A DNA stretch of 64,000 nucleotides from Petaurus breviceps papuanus (GCA_028583685.1 JAMXIF010000031.1:6582128-6646127); one strand, 5' to 3'. Shown: positions 43,805 through 55,260, counted from the stretch's first letter. Program-made: numbers and translations. Notes: generated from the letters alone by a model not told the origin.

Positions 43805-44405
43805 TGATAAAATAAGGTGGCTTTTTAATAAAAATGCCAGAACTTAGCCATCTCAGTAAGTTTGTAAATAAGATCTTCCCCACTCATTAATAGGCCTCAG
43901 GCGGAGCCCATTAAGGGAAGCTTGCTTAGGGGAGGTTTGCTTGTAGGAAGGCTCTCACAGCTTTTGCTAATTTCTAATTAGGCACTGAGTCAGGAGGGTT
44001 GTGATGCCTTCTGTCTGGGAGAAGTGTATATATACACTCTGAGTTGGTATTTTGCTTTGGGGGCTTGTTTATGGGAAAGATCTTCTGATTCCCTGGTAGA
44101 GATTCTGAGTTGACCGTAGATACAGAGCTCCTGACTGCTCAGATGCAAAGATTCTCTCCATCCAGGGGTTTATGTAAAGTGAATAGTTGATTCAGGCAGT
44201 CAGAACCCTGTCTGTTGGTCTTTATTTCTCTGCTTGATTTTTCTCTGTATTTTCTCTGGAGTTCAGAGTGCTGACCTTCCCCTGAACTAGTGAATGTAAT
44301 TTAAAAAGATTGCTGACCCGTTTCACAGCTCTCTTTCCTAGTAAAGCAGATCTAAGAACCTGTGCTAGCAGCCATCCTGGGTATGCCAGTGTGGTTGCCG
44401 ATACA
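43805..44405 (+). mobile_element. Solitary LTR of an endogenous retrovirus-like element, copy 2
   Basis: About 600 bp, same family and orientation as 10571-11203. Shared landmarks are GAGGGTTGTGAT, CCTGTCTG and CCTGGGTATGC. A TATA-like stretch is at about 44030. No internal viral genes adjoin. Old and diverged. Confidence 0.6.
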
Positions 44406-44489
44406 CATGAGCGTCAACATAGATATTGATAATGCTGTATTGCTTCCCCCAAAGTTCCTTTAATGGGATATTGACATAGGTAAGATCAC

Positions 44490-44935
44490 AGGTTTAGAGC
44501 TGAAAGGGAAATCAGAGGTTATCAAACCTTGTTGTTGTTGATGTTCAGTTGTTCAGTCATGTCCAATTCTTCATGATCCCATGGACTGTAGCATGCTAGG
44601 CCCTACTGTTTTCCACCAACTCGTGAAGTCTGTCCAAGTTCACATTCATTGTTTTTATGACACTATCCATTACATCCTCTGCCATCCCCTTTTTCTTCTG
44701 CCTTTAGTCTTTCCCTACATCAGGGTCTTTTCCAGTGAGTCCCATCTTCTCTTTGTGTAGCCAAAGTATTTAAGCTTTAGCTTGAGTATTTGACCTTCTG
44801 GTGAATAGCTTAAGCCATCATTTAACAGATATAGAAATTGACACCCCAAAAAGTTAGGTAGCAGAGGTTGGATTCCAGTACTCAACTCACCTGACTACAG
44901 AGCCATAAGCATTGTACCATGTTACCCCTTGTAAT
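44490..44935 (-). mobile_element. MIR/L3-tailed SINE, antisense, split by RTE
   Basis: AGGTTTAGAGCTGAAAGGGA stops at the RTE fragment. ATCATTTAACAGATATAGAA and AGAGGTTGGATTCCAGTACT continue after it. Confidence 0.7.
44531..44812 (-). mobile_element. BovB-like RTE LINE 3' fragment, antisense
   Basis: Begins with GTT repeats, then TCAGTCATGTCCAATTCTTC and ATGATCCCATGGACTGTAGC. The complement of the RTE reverse-transcriptase end follows (CTGCCTTTAGTCTTTCCCTA, CATCAGGGTCTTTTCCAGTG). This is the BovB/RTE pattern known from ruminants and marsupials. Its tail matches the RTE-tailed SINEs here. Confidence 0.8.
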
Positions 44936-46399
44936 AAAGAATGAGGAAAAGTAATACCTTTTCTATTCACATTTCTCATGGCATTTTCCATAGGCTTTCT
45001 CTTTGTCATTTACTTCATTCCCCTTCATTCAAAGATGGGGTTGTTTGAGTAAATCAATCAAATCTCCCTATTCTATTTAAAGTAACTAACTAGAATCTGT
45101 GTTTTGACCTCAGTGTCAAGGAAAAAGGCATCTCAACAGAATCAGAAAATCAGAGGTGTGAACTAAGAGTGAACAAGGTCTGGTTGAAGGCTCCACAGGA
45201 AGTCTGTTGAAGTAGGTAGAGGGGCTTGGAATAGGAGATTCCAGATCTGGTAGCTTAGGACAAAAACCTCCAACCCAGTTCCTAAAAAGAAGTCACTTGG
45301 GCATGAAGGAGAAGAGGATGCCTGACTCTTGGCCTCCATCTCCCCCTACCTCCTACTCAAGACCCTAACCAGAGAAGGACCTTGTGAACTTGAAAGTTGG
45401 AGAATTTGGACTTTGGTCATGATTCTTGCAGCATCTCCTGAACATTATTGGCTGACAGCAGTGCCTTCATTGGGAGCCAAATATAAATGAGACATCATGA
45501 GGGAAGGCAGATTGAAGGTTCCACAAGGGGCCCAGCAGAAAAGTTCCACTGTACCTAGGGAGAAATGTATAAGTTCCTCCACGAAGGAGATAAAGGAACT
45601 TCTGACTTTGTCATATATGTCCTCTATGCTTGAGTTCACTTTCCCCTCCACTATGAAAGTTTCCTCAACTGTGGGAAAGTATAAGACAAACTTTGGGGTA
45701 ATATTTTATGTCAGCTATATCATCTTAGTAGATACCCCTTTCTAAAAGCTAATTAAATCTTACTAATTGATAACAACTGCTGATCATGGGAAGAAGTATA
45801 CCAGTGGGGTGAACAATAGCATTAGAAAATCATCCCCAACTTCTCAAGCTTATCCCAGCCTAGACCCTCAGTGGCACACCTCTGAAGGCCCAGCCTTACG
45901 GTGCAAATGGAGATTGGAAGAGTATCTCTAAAATATATGTTGCACTTAATACCTTAGTTATTTGTATATACCACTCTAATTCCATCCCCCTGACCATTAT
46001 GTTCAAGACTTCCTTGGAAGCAAGATGGATTTTCAATCAGTTTGTCAGCAAAGAGCATTGTGAGCCAGGATCTCAGGTGTGATCCCCTTAGGTGGTAATC
46101 ATTCCACCAGGGTGGTAAGAGGAAAAATAGATAGGTGTTCACAATTAGTCAGTTCCTAGATTGCCTGTCTAAAGGGCACTCCAAGGATTTGGTTGCAGTA
46201 GCCTCCATTCTTTCTAGGATTAATCTACGTTTGCTTCAAAAAAAAATCCATAAGGAGGAGATTTAAAATGGATTTTTAAGGCTCTTTCACATAAAATGTA
46301 AAATTTCATTGCCATTCAAGTTAAGGCTTTACTTTGTTCAGTCTTTTGAAAGGAAACTTTTCTTTGAGGCATTTACACTGAATTGTTGACTTGATAATC
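44936..46399. other. Unassigned intronic DNA
   Basis: About 1.5 kb with no recognised repeat or domain. Confidence 0.5.
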
Positions 46400-46945
46400 T
46401 AGCCCCCCTCCCCAATTTAAATCAATTGGAGCTGGTGTAGCAGCTTAATCTACTTAGTGTTTTTCCCTGGAAATTTATGGATTGATACATAAATTATTAT
46501 ATCATGAGAGCCTCAGGGAATCTTGCTGTGGTGCTGGTTTTTAAAATAGGAAGATAAGCGTTGAAGACATTTTCTTCTGAGGCTTAACCTTTTAAGTTCT
46601 GGGCCCTTTAAATACTTGCAGAAGTAGGATAAGAAAGCAAAGATCCTCAAAGCTATTATAGACCGATATGTGCTTCATGGAAGAGTGTATTGCAAGCGAT
46701 ACTGCTAAATCATTGATTTATTGGAAAACGGGGGTTTAAAACAGGGCCTGACTTAGCCTGAGTCAAAGCCAGACGAGTCAACAGATATCCACATATGTCA
46801 TTAAAAGGGATTTGAGCTACTTCAGGGCCTTTCTGGACCACCAAGTTCATTCTACAAACAAGACTTTTATCAAATTAACTGTAGAAAAAATAGCTACCCC
46901 TCAGAAATACCTATATATTCCACATTTCAATAATATTGAGGGTGG
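46400..46945. other. Repeat-poor segment, candidate conserved non-coding element
   Basis: No repeat recognised. Balanced composition with several TAAT/ATTA cores. Candidate only. Confidence 0.3.
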
Positions 46946-46949
46946 AGGT

Positions 46950-47193
46950 GCTTAGGGCATCACAGAAGTCTTTGGTGGGTCAGGGAAACCTAAGTTTGTG
47001 TGACCTCAGACAATTCCTAGCTGTCTGACCCTGCACAAGTCTCTTAACCTCTATCTCCCTCAGTTTCCTCAACTGTAAAATGGGGGAAATGATAGTATCT
47101 ACTTCACAGAGTTGTGGATCAAATGAGATAATACTTGTAAAGCACCAGAGATAGTGCCTAGCATATAGTAAATGTTTAACAAATGTTTGTTCT
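46950..47193 (+). mobile_element. MIR3-type SINE
   Basis: CCTCAACTGTAAAATGGGGG, GTTGTGGATCAAATGAGATA and AGTGCCTAGCATATAGTAAA. Confidence 0.85.
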
Positions 47194-48045
47194 TTCCCTC
47201 TTTGTACAGTTTTAATTTTTAATAAATTCAGAAATATAAATGCTACAAGCTTTCAAAAATTAACATTTGAAAGATTAATTTTTATTTTTTAAATTATTCT
47301 TATGTTTCTTACTAAAACTCAACATAACCACTATCTTGGGCCATGTACATCACTCGAATCAGTTTTTAAATTTTGTAAAGACTTTGATCAGTTGATGCTC
47401 AGTAAATGAAAGGATTACATTCATAGTCCTAGGCCTAAAATCATCCAAGGAACAAGGTCTTGATGCATATGTGATAATTTTGATGTGACTTCATAAGAAA
47501 AAGTCCAACAAAGATAGATCAAATGACCAAGGTGGCCAAGAAAGAGGACCTCCTCTACCAATCCTCTTATCTGAAAAAATGTCATCAAGAAACTAAATAG
47601 CACACACAATGCAAGTCTTATGGAAATCAAAATTTGAAAATGGTTATTGCAAATTCACAAGCAGCTAGGTGGTGTAGTAGAAGGAGCAGCCCCTGAAGTT
47701 AGGAAGATTCATCTTCCAGAGTTCAAATCTGGCTGTCAGATCCATACTAGCTGTGTGACCTTGGGCAAGTTACTTAACCCTCAGTTTCCTCATCTGTAAA
47801 ATGAACTGGAGAAGGAAATGGCAAACCACTCCAGCACTTTTGCCAAGAAAACCCCATTCAAATGGGATCATGGAGAGTCAGACATGACTGAAAATGACTG
47901 AACAACAAAAATCCCAAATTCACAAAACTAAATAAATGGAAAAGAAATTTAAGTAATTTAACTTGCAAATAATGTTTCGCTAAGTTTGTAGTATTTAATC
48001 TTAAGAAGTTATTAAAGTTTAAAACTGCACTCTTTTGAGACATCC
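47194..48045 (-). mobile_element. Tc1/mariner-superfamily DNA transposon with transposase remnant
   Basis: Inverted ends: GTACAGTTTTAATTTTTAAT at the left and ATTAAAGTTTAAAACTGCAC at the right. On the minus strand, 47491-47550 reads SWPPWSFDLSLLDFFL, the catalytic-Asp block of this superfamily (typically WPPRSPDLTPLDFFLWG), followed by a stop where the family has Trp. The frame is broken elsewhere too. An RTE-tailed SINE lies inside. It is about 600 bp without the SINE, so internally deleted compared with the usual 1.3 kb. Confidence 0.75.
47661..47914 (+). mobile_element. RTE-tailed SINE inserted in the DNA transposon
   Basis: GCAGCTAGGTGGTGTAGTAG head, CTGTGTGACCTTGGGCAAGT, and GGAGAGTCAGACATGACTGA tail with AAC repeats. 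The duplication CAAATTCACAA is at 47650-47660 and 47915-47925. Confidence 0.93.
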
Positions 48046-48465
48046 TATATTCATCATTTTTGAGTTGTCTTCTGGAAGTGATATGCATAGTCTCTACCTG
48101 CATCTGATGCCCTGTAAGATCCTTTATCAGAACTACATTCCCAAAGTTACTATTGTCATGCCAACAATGCTAAATATGTAACTCTTACTGCTGGATGGAA
48201 AAGGCATTTCTCTCAGAAATTTCTTCCTTCTGTCCTGAATTGGCAATCAGAATACACTTCCCAAAGTCAGTCTTATAAAAGGCTATTAAGTTCTGTGGTA
48301 TTTCTCTTACTTTAAATGGTTATGCCACTGACCTCCTCACTTCCTACGATCTTTACATTTTCACTATATAAACCCATTCAGTGGTTGTATGCATAGACAC
48401 AATACTGGTTTATCCCAGCCTAAGGCATTTCATGAGAATTATAGATGCCAGAGTCAGGATCTCTA
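48046..48465. other. Unassigned intronic DNA
   Basis: Nothing recognised. Confidence 0.5.
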
Positions 48466-48469
48466 AAGA

Positions 48470-49287
48470 TCTTGACACTCTAGAAACCTTGGGCTAAACC
48501 TAATAAAATGAAATTTAATAGAGATAAATAAAAAGTCTTATTCTTGGGCACCAAAAAATCACCTTCACTAGTACAAAATAAAGGAGTCAAAGTAAAACAG
48601 TAATTGTTCTGGAAAAGGACTGGAGATTTGGGAGGGATTTGTGGATTGAAAGCTCAGTATGAGTCAGCAGTGTGATAAAAAAGAAAAAGTCAAATAAGCT
48701 AATAATGAGATCTTGGGTTGAATTTATTGTTAGAAACAAAGTGATGGTAGCTTTACTCACGTACTATTGCCCTGTTCAGGTGATATCTGGAAGGTTGTAT
48801 GTGGTTCCAGTCCTAGTTTAGGAAGGATGTTCATAAACTGGAGAGTGTTCAGAGAAGGTGAACCACAACCAAGGTTGTAAAGAGCCGAAGTTTGTTCCAT
48901 TTAAGGATCACATGCAGGAACTAGAAATGTTTAGCCTGAAGAAGATGCCATATAGACATGATCTCTGGTTTCAAGTATCTAAAGAATTCTAAGAGAGTAA
49001 AAGGATTTGATTTCTTCTGTTTGGCCCCAAAGGAAAGGACAAGGAACATCGGTTCAAGTTACAAAGAATCAGATTTAGTCCTGACACTAGGAAAACTGAT
49101 GATAAGAGCTCTTTAAAAGTGGAATGTGTTGTCTATGTAGATAGTGTGTCCCATCATTGGAAGTACTCAAGCAGAGGCCGACCTACCACTTCTCAGGTAT
49201 GTTATGATGGAAATTCTTCTTCCCATATGGGTGGAACTAGATGGTCACTGAGGTCCGTCTCAACTCAAAAATTCAGTGATTCTGTGA
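48470..49287 (+). mobile_element. L3/CR1 LINE 3' region, about 0.8 kb
   Basis: GAAATTTAATAGAGATAAAT, TTATTCTTGGGCACCAAAAA, AAATGTTTAGCCTGAAGAAG, TAGATGGTCACTGAGGTCCG and the terminal GTGATTCTGTGA typical of CR1 ends. Confidence 0.88.
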
Positions 49288-49323
49288 AATGTTGGATACT
49301 TCCTCTTAAAAGTTCATGCTACT

Positions 49324-49486
49324 GGGGCGTCTAGGTGGTGCAGTGAATACAGCACCGGCCTGGAGTTAGGAGGACCTGGGTTGGGATCCAGTCTCAGACA
49401 CTTAACACACACACGTACACACAAACCTAGCCGTGTGACCTTGGGCAAGTCACTTAACCCCAATTGCCCTCCAAAAAGCAAAAAAA
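49324..49486 (+). mobile_element. WSINE1-like SINE with internal CA run
   Basis: GGGGCGTCTAGGTGGTGCAG head, ACACTTAACACACACACG, ACTTAACCCCAATTGCCCTC and poly-A. The perfect duplication AAAAGTTCATGCTACT is at 49308-49323 and 49487-49502. Confidence 0.93.
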
Positions 49487-49734
49487 AAAAGTTCATGCTA
49501 CTAATTGCTTTTATGGATTTCAAAAAGAAAAGTGGAATTTGGCTGATGATTATAAGTATTATGTAGCCTCTATGGCACTGAAGGATGAGAAAGTGACTGA
49601 ACAGTACTTGTTTCTGGGTGACCTTCATCTGGGTTAATATTAATTAGTTGTACGTAGGGATTTTTATAAACTAACAAATTAAGTAAAGGAAAAAAATAAT
49701 GGTCATAATTTTTATTCAAATAGAGAAATATAAT

Positions 49735-50200
49735 CAATGAGTGTGGTGAGAAAGATGCTGGCCTTAGAGTCTGGAAATCTAGATTCTACTCCCAACTGTA
49801 TGGGAGGGGGAGTAATTGAGGGTAAGGGAACAAGTATTTATTATGCACTTGGTATGTACCAAGCACCATGCTAAGCACTTTACAAATCTTATCTTATTTG
49901 ATCCTCACAACAACCATGGGAGATCAGTGGTATTATTACCCCCATTTACAGATGAGAAAACTGAGGCAAACAGAGGTCCAGTGACTTGCCCAGAGTCACA
50001 CAGCATGTAAGGGTTTGAATTCAAGTCTAATGGACTCCAGGACTAGTGTTCCATCCACTCAGGTGCCTAAACTGCCCCATGACTTGGAGTAACTTACTTA
50101 AAATCTCTTGGTATGTGTTTCCTCTCCTATACAAAATTAAGAAAGTTGAACTGGATGATCTCTGGAGTTTTGTCCAGTTTTGAAATTCTGTGGTAACAAC
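49735..50200 (+). mobile_element. L3-tailed SINE split by a MIR3 SINE
   Basis: The left part is GCTGGCCTTAGAGTCTGGAA. The right part (from 50082) is TGACTTGGAGTAACTTACTT, with an L3-type tail, GAACTGGATGATCTCTGGAG. Confidence 0.75.
49808..50081 (-). mobile_element. MIR3-type SINE, antisense, nested
   Basis: AAGCACTTTACAAATCTTAT, CATTTACAGATGAGAAAACT, ACTTGCCCAGAGTCACACAG and TCCATCCACTCAGGTGCCTA. Confidence 0.88.
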
Positions 50201-51700
50201 ACATGTGTCTACATTACTGCCATATTTAAAACGTAACTTGAGGAACAATGCAGTGATTTTTAAATGCCTCAGCTTGCTGTAGGGAAATTTATTGAAAAAA
50301 AATGAAGAATAAACTCCAAAGTTCCTTAGGTAATCCAAATCATATTCAGAAAATCCTTTAAAATTCAAAGAATGTAGACGCAGTGCAGAATGGATGCATT
50401 CTTGCTAGCATAGTCTAGGTACAATTTATGATGAAGTAGAGTTGTGTTTATATGCTATATGTCTAGGCTAAAGTACTTTTGGACACCTTGTAAAATCAAG
50501 GTCTGCAGAGCATTTATACCCTTTGTAAGACAAAGTATAATATTTCTCTTTTAAATTATGCTCCAGGTTTATAGTTATTGGGTCTTTTCTTTCATTACAT
50601 ATTGTTGGCCATACCCATCATTTCTTTAATGCCAAATTCTTGGCCAGGACTGCGACCTCTAATTATAACATTGTTCTTGTGCAAAAATAAGTCAGTCACT
50701 TTATAGCCATCTGCTTTATCAGACAGTGCCCAGGAATCCATTGTGGATTTAAAAGGGGGAGGGGGAATGGAGGAGGCAGATTGCCTTTACTTAAATTCAG
50801 CAATATTTTTGGCTAATCAGGATTTTGTAGACTAGCCTGGAAATCCTGATAACATTGATTCTCTGGGAAATTGCATTCCACATTCCAAACAACCCACCAA
50901 TGAATCACCTCTGGAAATGACCTGTTTGCACACTGGACGCAGAGGATCCTATCTGGGTGTCCATTATGACTTTTGTCATTGTTCTCTGACTTTTCACTGG
51001 CACCTGGTAGGGAGAAAAAAAATGGTTTGCCCTGGAGCACCAAGCATCTTGTAACTGCAAATGATACCACAAGATCTTTTATAGAAATAAGTGGGTTTTA
51101 AAAAAATGATATTCAACTTCATCTCTGATTTCCAAAAGAGGATTTGAAAGTGAGTGTAATGATGAAAGTATCCATAATTCAATCAGTGTCTGGCAGAGCT
51201 TCAATGAGCCAGATTGGCTGCTTCTTGGAGGTGTGGTATGGTGGGGTATCTGCTGAATCAAATAGCAATCATTTCAAGCAGTGTGCTTAATGCTTTCTTA
51301 TTTAATGTAACTGAAATGAGAATTTTACCTGCCTAGACTGGACTCCAATCGCATAAAGTATTAATAACCTTGACTTGGATCGCATGTAAATTTTACCTGA
51401 TAGACAGACATGAAGTAAGACTACTTGCTAAAATGCTCAGTGGGGAGCAGTTTGGTATTAACAAAGAAATTGATGAGATGACCAAATAGGTTCCATTCTT
51501 CCTTTATGCTTTTTCTGATTTGGTAAGATAATGCTTCGAGTCTTGAAATGTCTGTGCAGATCTATTGCTATAGGGGCAACAATCTAACACAGGAATCATA
51601 CATGCTGGACACACATGGCAGAATGAGCCATGCCCATCTAAACCCCAGGCATTTGAGGCTTTCTGAAATCTGGTCCTGTCTTCTGTAGTCAAACATATCT
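50201..51700. other. Repeat-poor 1.5-kb intronic segment
   Basis: No repeat recognised. The part at about 50640-51060 has balanced, non-repetitive sequence (CTCTAATTATAACATTGTTC, GGCTAATCAGGATTTTGTAG). Candidate conserved non-coding DNA, untested. Confidence 0.35.
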
Positions 51701-52095
51701 ATGACTGCCCTTAAATATACCTTCTACTCTAGTCAAGCCAATCTCTTTACTCTCCCCTTCTTATAAGTTCATTCCCCATTCAGTGCCTTGACATGTGCTA
51801 TTTGTCTTCATGTTTTCAGATGCTACCTATTCTATAAGGGTCGGTACCTACCAAATTCTGTCATGTAGGCCTGGACCTACATGTACCTTGACATGTACCT
51901 CCATGTAGCCTTCCGTCAATCTTTGATTATCTACAGATCATCAAGTCTTCTAAATTTTTATAGCACTTACTGGATGTACCTCACAGTTTGGTGCCCAGTT
52001 ACTCTTGAGGGCAGGGCCCTTTGTCTCTCTCTGTAGACACTCCCCCCTTTCAATATAATGTAGGTACAATATAGATGCCCAGTAAGTACTCTTAC
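51701..52095 (+). mobile_element. L2 LINE 3' region
   Basis: GTTACTCTTGAGGGCAGGGC and GATGCCCAGTAAGTACTCTT near the end. The upstream part has short internal repeats of CCTTGACATGTACCT type. Confidence 0.75.
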
Positions 52096-52170
52096 TGCGA
52101 GAACTTTGGGTGCCAAGTCATGCAATGAAGTGATTCATTTTGGGGTTCTTGGTCCCCCTTTTGGAGCTTT

Positions 52171-52300
52171 CCCCGCGCACCCCCCCCCCCGGCGGTGGAG
52201 CGAGAGGCCGTCGCGGCGGGGAGGGGTGCGCCGGCCCCCGGCCGCCGCGGCCGGGGACCCGCGACGGGCCCGATTCCACCCCTCCCCTTCCTCTCGGGGT
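52171..52300. other. GC-rich, CpG-dense block of unknown origin
   Basis: About 20 CpGs in 130 bp inside CpG-poor intron. It starts CCCCGCGCAC plus a C-run and includes GTCGCGGCGGGGAGGGG and GGCCGCCGCGGCCGGGG. I could not assign it. It could be an rDNA fragment, a captured CpG-island piece, a true micro CpG island or an assembly join. The open frames across it have proline/arginine-rich products and look like composition artefacts. Confidence 0.6.
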
Positions 52301-52524
52301 CTTCCTCATTGCTCTCTGCCTTTCTACTGTATCTCCTTTTCTACTCCCAGTACTTGGGATACAGGAGAAAGGGAAGAGAGTAAAATTCCTGATGGTTGAA
52401 GTCAGTGCATAGTCATAAGATACTTATCTCTTAGTTTAAAATTCTTCCCAGAGAGTTAGTGGGACAGTAGCAGTGGTATCAGAAAAAGCATTCTTGCTGC
52501 TGGGAACAAGAGTTAACTTTGAGG

Positions 52525-52768
52525 TATGATCATTTCATTCATATCCAACTTTTCATGATCTTATTTGGGATTTTCTTGGCAAAGAAACCGTAGTGATTTT
52601 CCATTTCCTTCTCCAGTTCTTTTTACAGGTGAAGAAACTGAGGCAGACAGGTTTGCATGACTTGCCCAGGGTCACACAGCTAGTAAGGTCAGATTGGAAC
52701 TCAGGAAGAGGTGCTTACTCGACTTGAGGCCTGGCCCTCTATCCACGGTGCTACCTAGATGCCTTCAG
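52525..52768 (-). mobile_element. RTE-tailed SINE, antisense
   Basis: ATCCAACTTTTCATGATCTT tail, GCCCAGGGTCACACAGCTAG and head complement CACGGTGCTACCTAGATGCC. Confidence 0.9.
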
Positions 52769-53520
52769 AGTTAAATAGATCTAGCCTATAGGCTAGTTAA
52801 AATATCATGCTATACATCACATTCATATAGGCTAACATGAATTCTCCTATATAGACGTTCAGCTTTGGATCTGTTTTTCCGGGATAGGTGAACCCTCTTT
52901 GTGACTTAGCCAACTGTGGAGGCAGCTGCTGAGGAAGTTTTCATTAGTTGTGTCATCATCAAGGTTCATTCAACCATGCAACAAGCTAGGGATAACCAGG
53001 ACCCAGATGGTGGAAAGAATCATAGGGAGAATTCAGATATGTAGCCAGTTAGTCTGACAGTCCTCAGGTGAAATCTGCAGATACCGTCTCTTACAAGGAA
53101 ATATAGTTTCAGGAGTAGAAGGGGCCATTACTAGTCAATAGGCAGAGGTCAGTTAGCCAGTGGACAAGATGGAAAAGCTGCCAGTAGCTGGTTTCAAGGA
53201 CCTGGTCATGGGGATTAGGACTCAGGACTCTGGAAAGACTTTGACAGTAAAGTTAAAGCATAGTAATGCAAGATAAATTGTCCCATGGGGACCACTTTTT
53301 ATCAGTCAATCTATCAATCTTTATCTTATGTATTCAGTATGATGTTGGACAGTGTGGAAGTTAAGACTCAAAGAAGAACAAGCAATAAGGCTGACTTGAT
53401 GCCTGGAGATCATGCATGAGATAGTGAAAAGAGTTCTGAATGGGGGTCAGAGCCCTGGGTTTGAGCACTGACATGTATCCAATTGTGATGAGAGAGTAGA
53501 CCAAAATAATCATTAAGGGA
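52769..53520. other. Unassigned intronic DNA
   Basis: Nothing recognised beyond a possible L2 scrap near 53300. Confidence 0.5.
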
Positions 53521-53524
53521 ACTA

Positions 53525-53775
53525 AATATGAGGCATTTCAGTGATACAGTAGAGAAAGTGCTAGTCCTGAAGTCAGGAAGACCATTTAAATCTTGTCTCA
53601 AATGCTAGCAATGTGACTCTAGTCAAGTCACTTAATGGCTGCCTGTCTCAGTCTCCTCAGCTACAAAATGGGGATCATGAAAGCCCCTACATCCCATTGT
53701 TGTTATAAGGATCAGATGAGATCTTTGTAACTCATTTAGCACAGTGCCTGGCACAGAGATGCTTAATAAATGCTT
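53525..53775 (+). mobile_element. MIR3-type SINE
   Basis: CCTGAAGTCAGGAAGACCAT, TCAAGTCACTTAATGGCTGC and TTAGCACAGTGCCTGGCACA. Confidence 0.87.
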
Positions 53776-53955
53776 CTTTTTTTCTTCCTTTCTCTCCTCC
53801 ATTTCCCCCTTCCTTCTTCTATTCATTGCTTCTCTTCTTCCCCCCCTCCCTTTCTTACTTCTGCCCTTTCTCCCTCCCTCTCTTCCTTCCTTCCTTTTTT
53901 CCTCCCTTCCATTCTTTCTCTCTCCCTCCTTCCCTCCCTTCCTTTTCTCTAAGGA
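53776..53955. repeat. CT-rich polypyrimidine tract
   Basis: TTCC, TTCT and CCCTCC runs over 180 bp, directly after the SINE 3' end. Confidence 0.92.
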
Positions 53956-55130
53956 CACATATTTTTAAATGCCATGGCTCACAAGCATCTGGGGGCTAAG
54001 TTCCTTATTTATATTTCCCTTTCCTGAACATGAGATTGTTCCACCTTCTGGCAGAGCCGACCCTCTATGGAGGTTAAGTGACCTAATCCATGAAGTCTAA
54101 GTTAGAAGGCAGAGGGATCAGGAAGCCAAGCAGATTCTTACAAGCAGCTATATATTCAGTCCATTTTGCCTTGATGGTTATGGCTACCAGGAGCCAGCTG
54201 AGAAGGGCTTCACTTCCAACACACCCCAGCATGGGATGTTACTTTTTTTTTAACCTTAAAAGATCGACCTATATACATAGCAATACACAGCAGCTGGCAG
54301 CCCCATGGTGTGCCAGGCCTAGCAATGAGAACATAAAAGACATAATCCTAGTTGCTTGAGTGTTTATCTTCCTCAAGAGACAGACTGGGAAGAGGGCCTC
54401 CTTGCTTTTAATCTTTTCCTTTAATTCTGCTTCCCTCTCATTGTTTTTCTGCCACATTCTTTACCTCCTTACTAATTGCCCAGGTTGGTTGTTTTGGCAT
54501 TTAATTAATGTTACATTTTATTGCATTTGCACCCTGGGGGGCATTCAAGTGGAGAGATGAATTTTAAAGGTACCTAATAAATGTTTCCTCTTAGTCATCA
54601 TCTGGGCATTGCATAGTCTTTCAAAGTTACCTCTGTCTAAAGTCTTTGTTCTTTTGGATTCAAAAGATCATCCCATGAAGTAGAGATAAGAAATCAGGGC
54701 AGACAGAAGATGATTCCATATTCTGCTATTTAGGCTTCTTTGCAAAAAGCCTGGGATGCCCAGCACAGCAGAGAGGGAGAGGTCTCCCATTTATATAGGG
54801 CTTCACCGCTTACAAAGCACTTTGCCTCTCAGCAAACCTCTGTACAGTATGTACTGTAATACACACGCAATGATTTTCTTAGGTGAGCGGTTACCAAACT
54901 TGTCATCTTACTGGCAGGAGGAACTCCCAGGCTAGAAACTCCCTCCACTGATGCAAATCCTTGATTTAGTTATAGCTTTGGGGCTTAAAGAATTGCTTGG
55001 GTCACTGAGCTTTTAAAATTTGCTGATGGTTACATAGCTAGAATGTGTCAAAAGCTGGGCTTTAATATAGGGCTCCCTGACCTGTTCTTTCTCTGTTTCC
55101 CTTCTAGTTATTTTTATTAATGTTATTGTT
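53956..55130. other. Mostly unassigned intronic DNA
   Basis: A MIR antisense scrap is likely at about 54785-54870 (CCGCTTACAAAGCACTTTGC). No gene signal. Confidence 0.5.
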
Positions 55131-55134
55131 CATG

Positions 55135-55260
55135 TTAATTAATAATTATTCCCAGATGAAGAAACTGAGACTCAGAGAGGTTTAACGACTGATCACATAG
55201 TCCCATAATTGATGAGTCAGAATGTGATCCCAGATCTTCTGACTGTTAATTCAGGTCTCT
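55135..55260 (-). mobile_element. MIR-type SINE, antisense
   Basis: TTCCCAGATGAAGAAACTGA and GACTCAGAGAGGTTTAACGA. A C-run and three CAGCACCC units follow. Confidence 0.75.

Noticed and set aside
52106-52412. Overlapping open frames across the GC-rich block
   Set aside because: Pro/Arg/Gly-rich products in several frames at once are expected from GC-rich composition.
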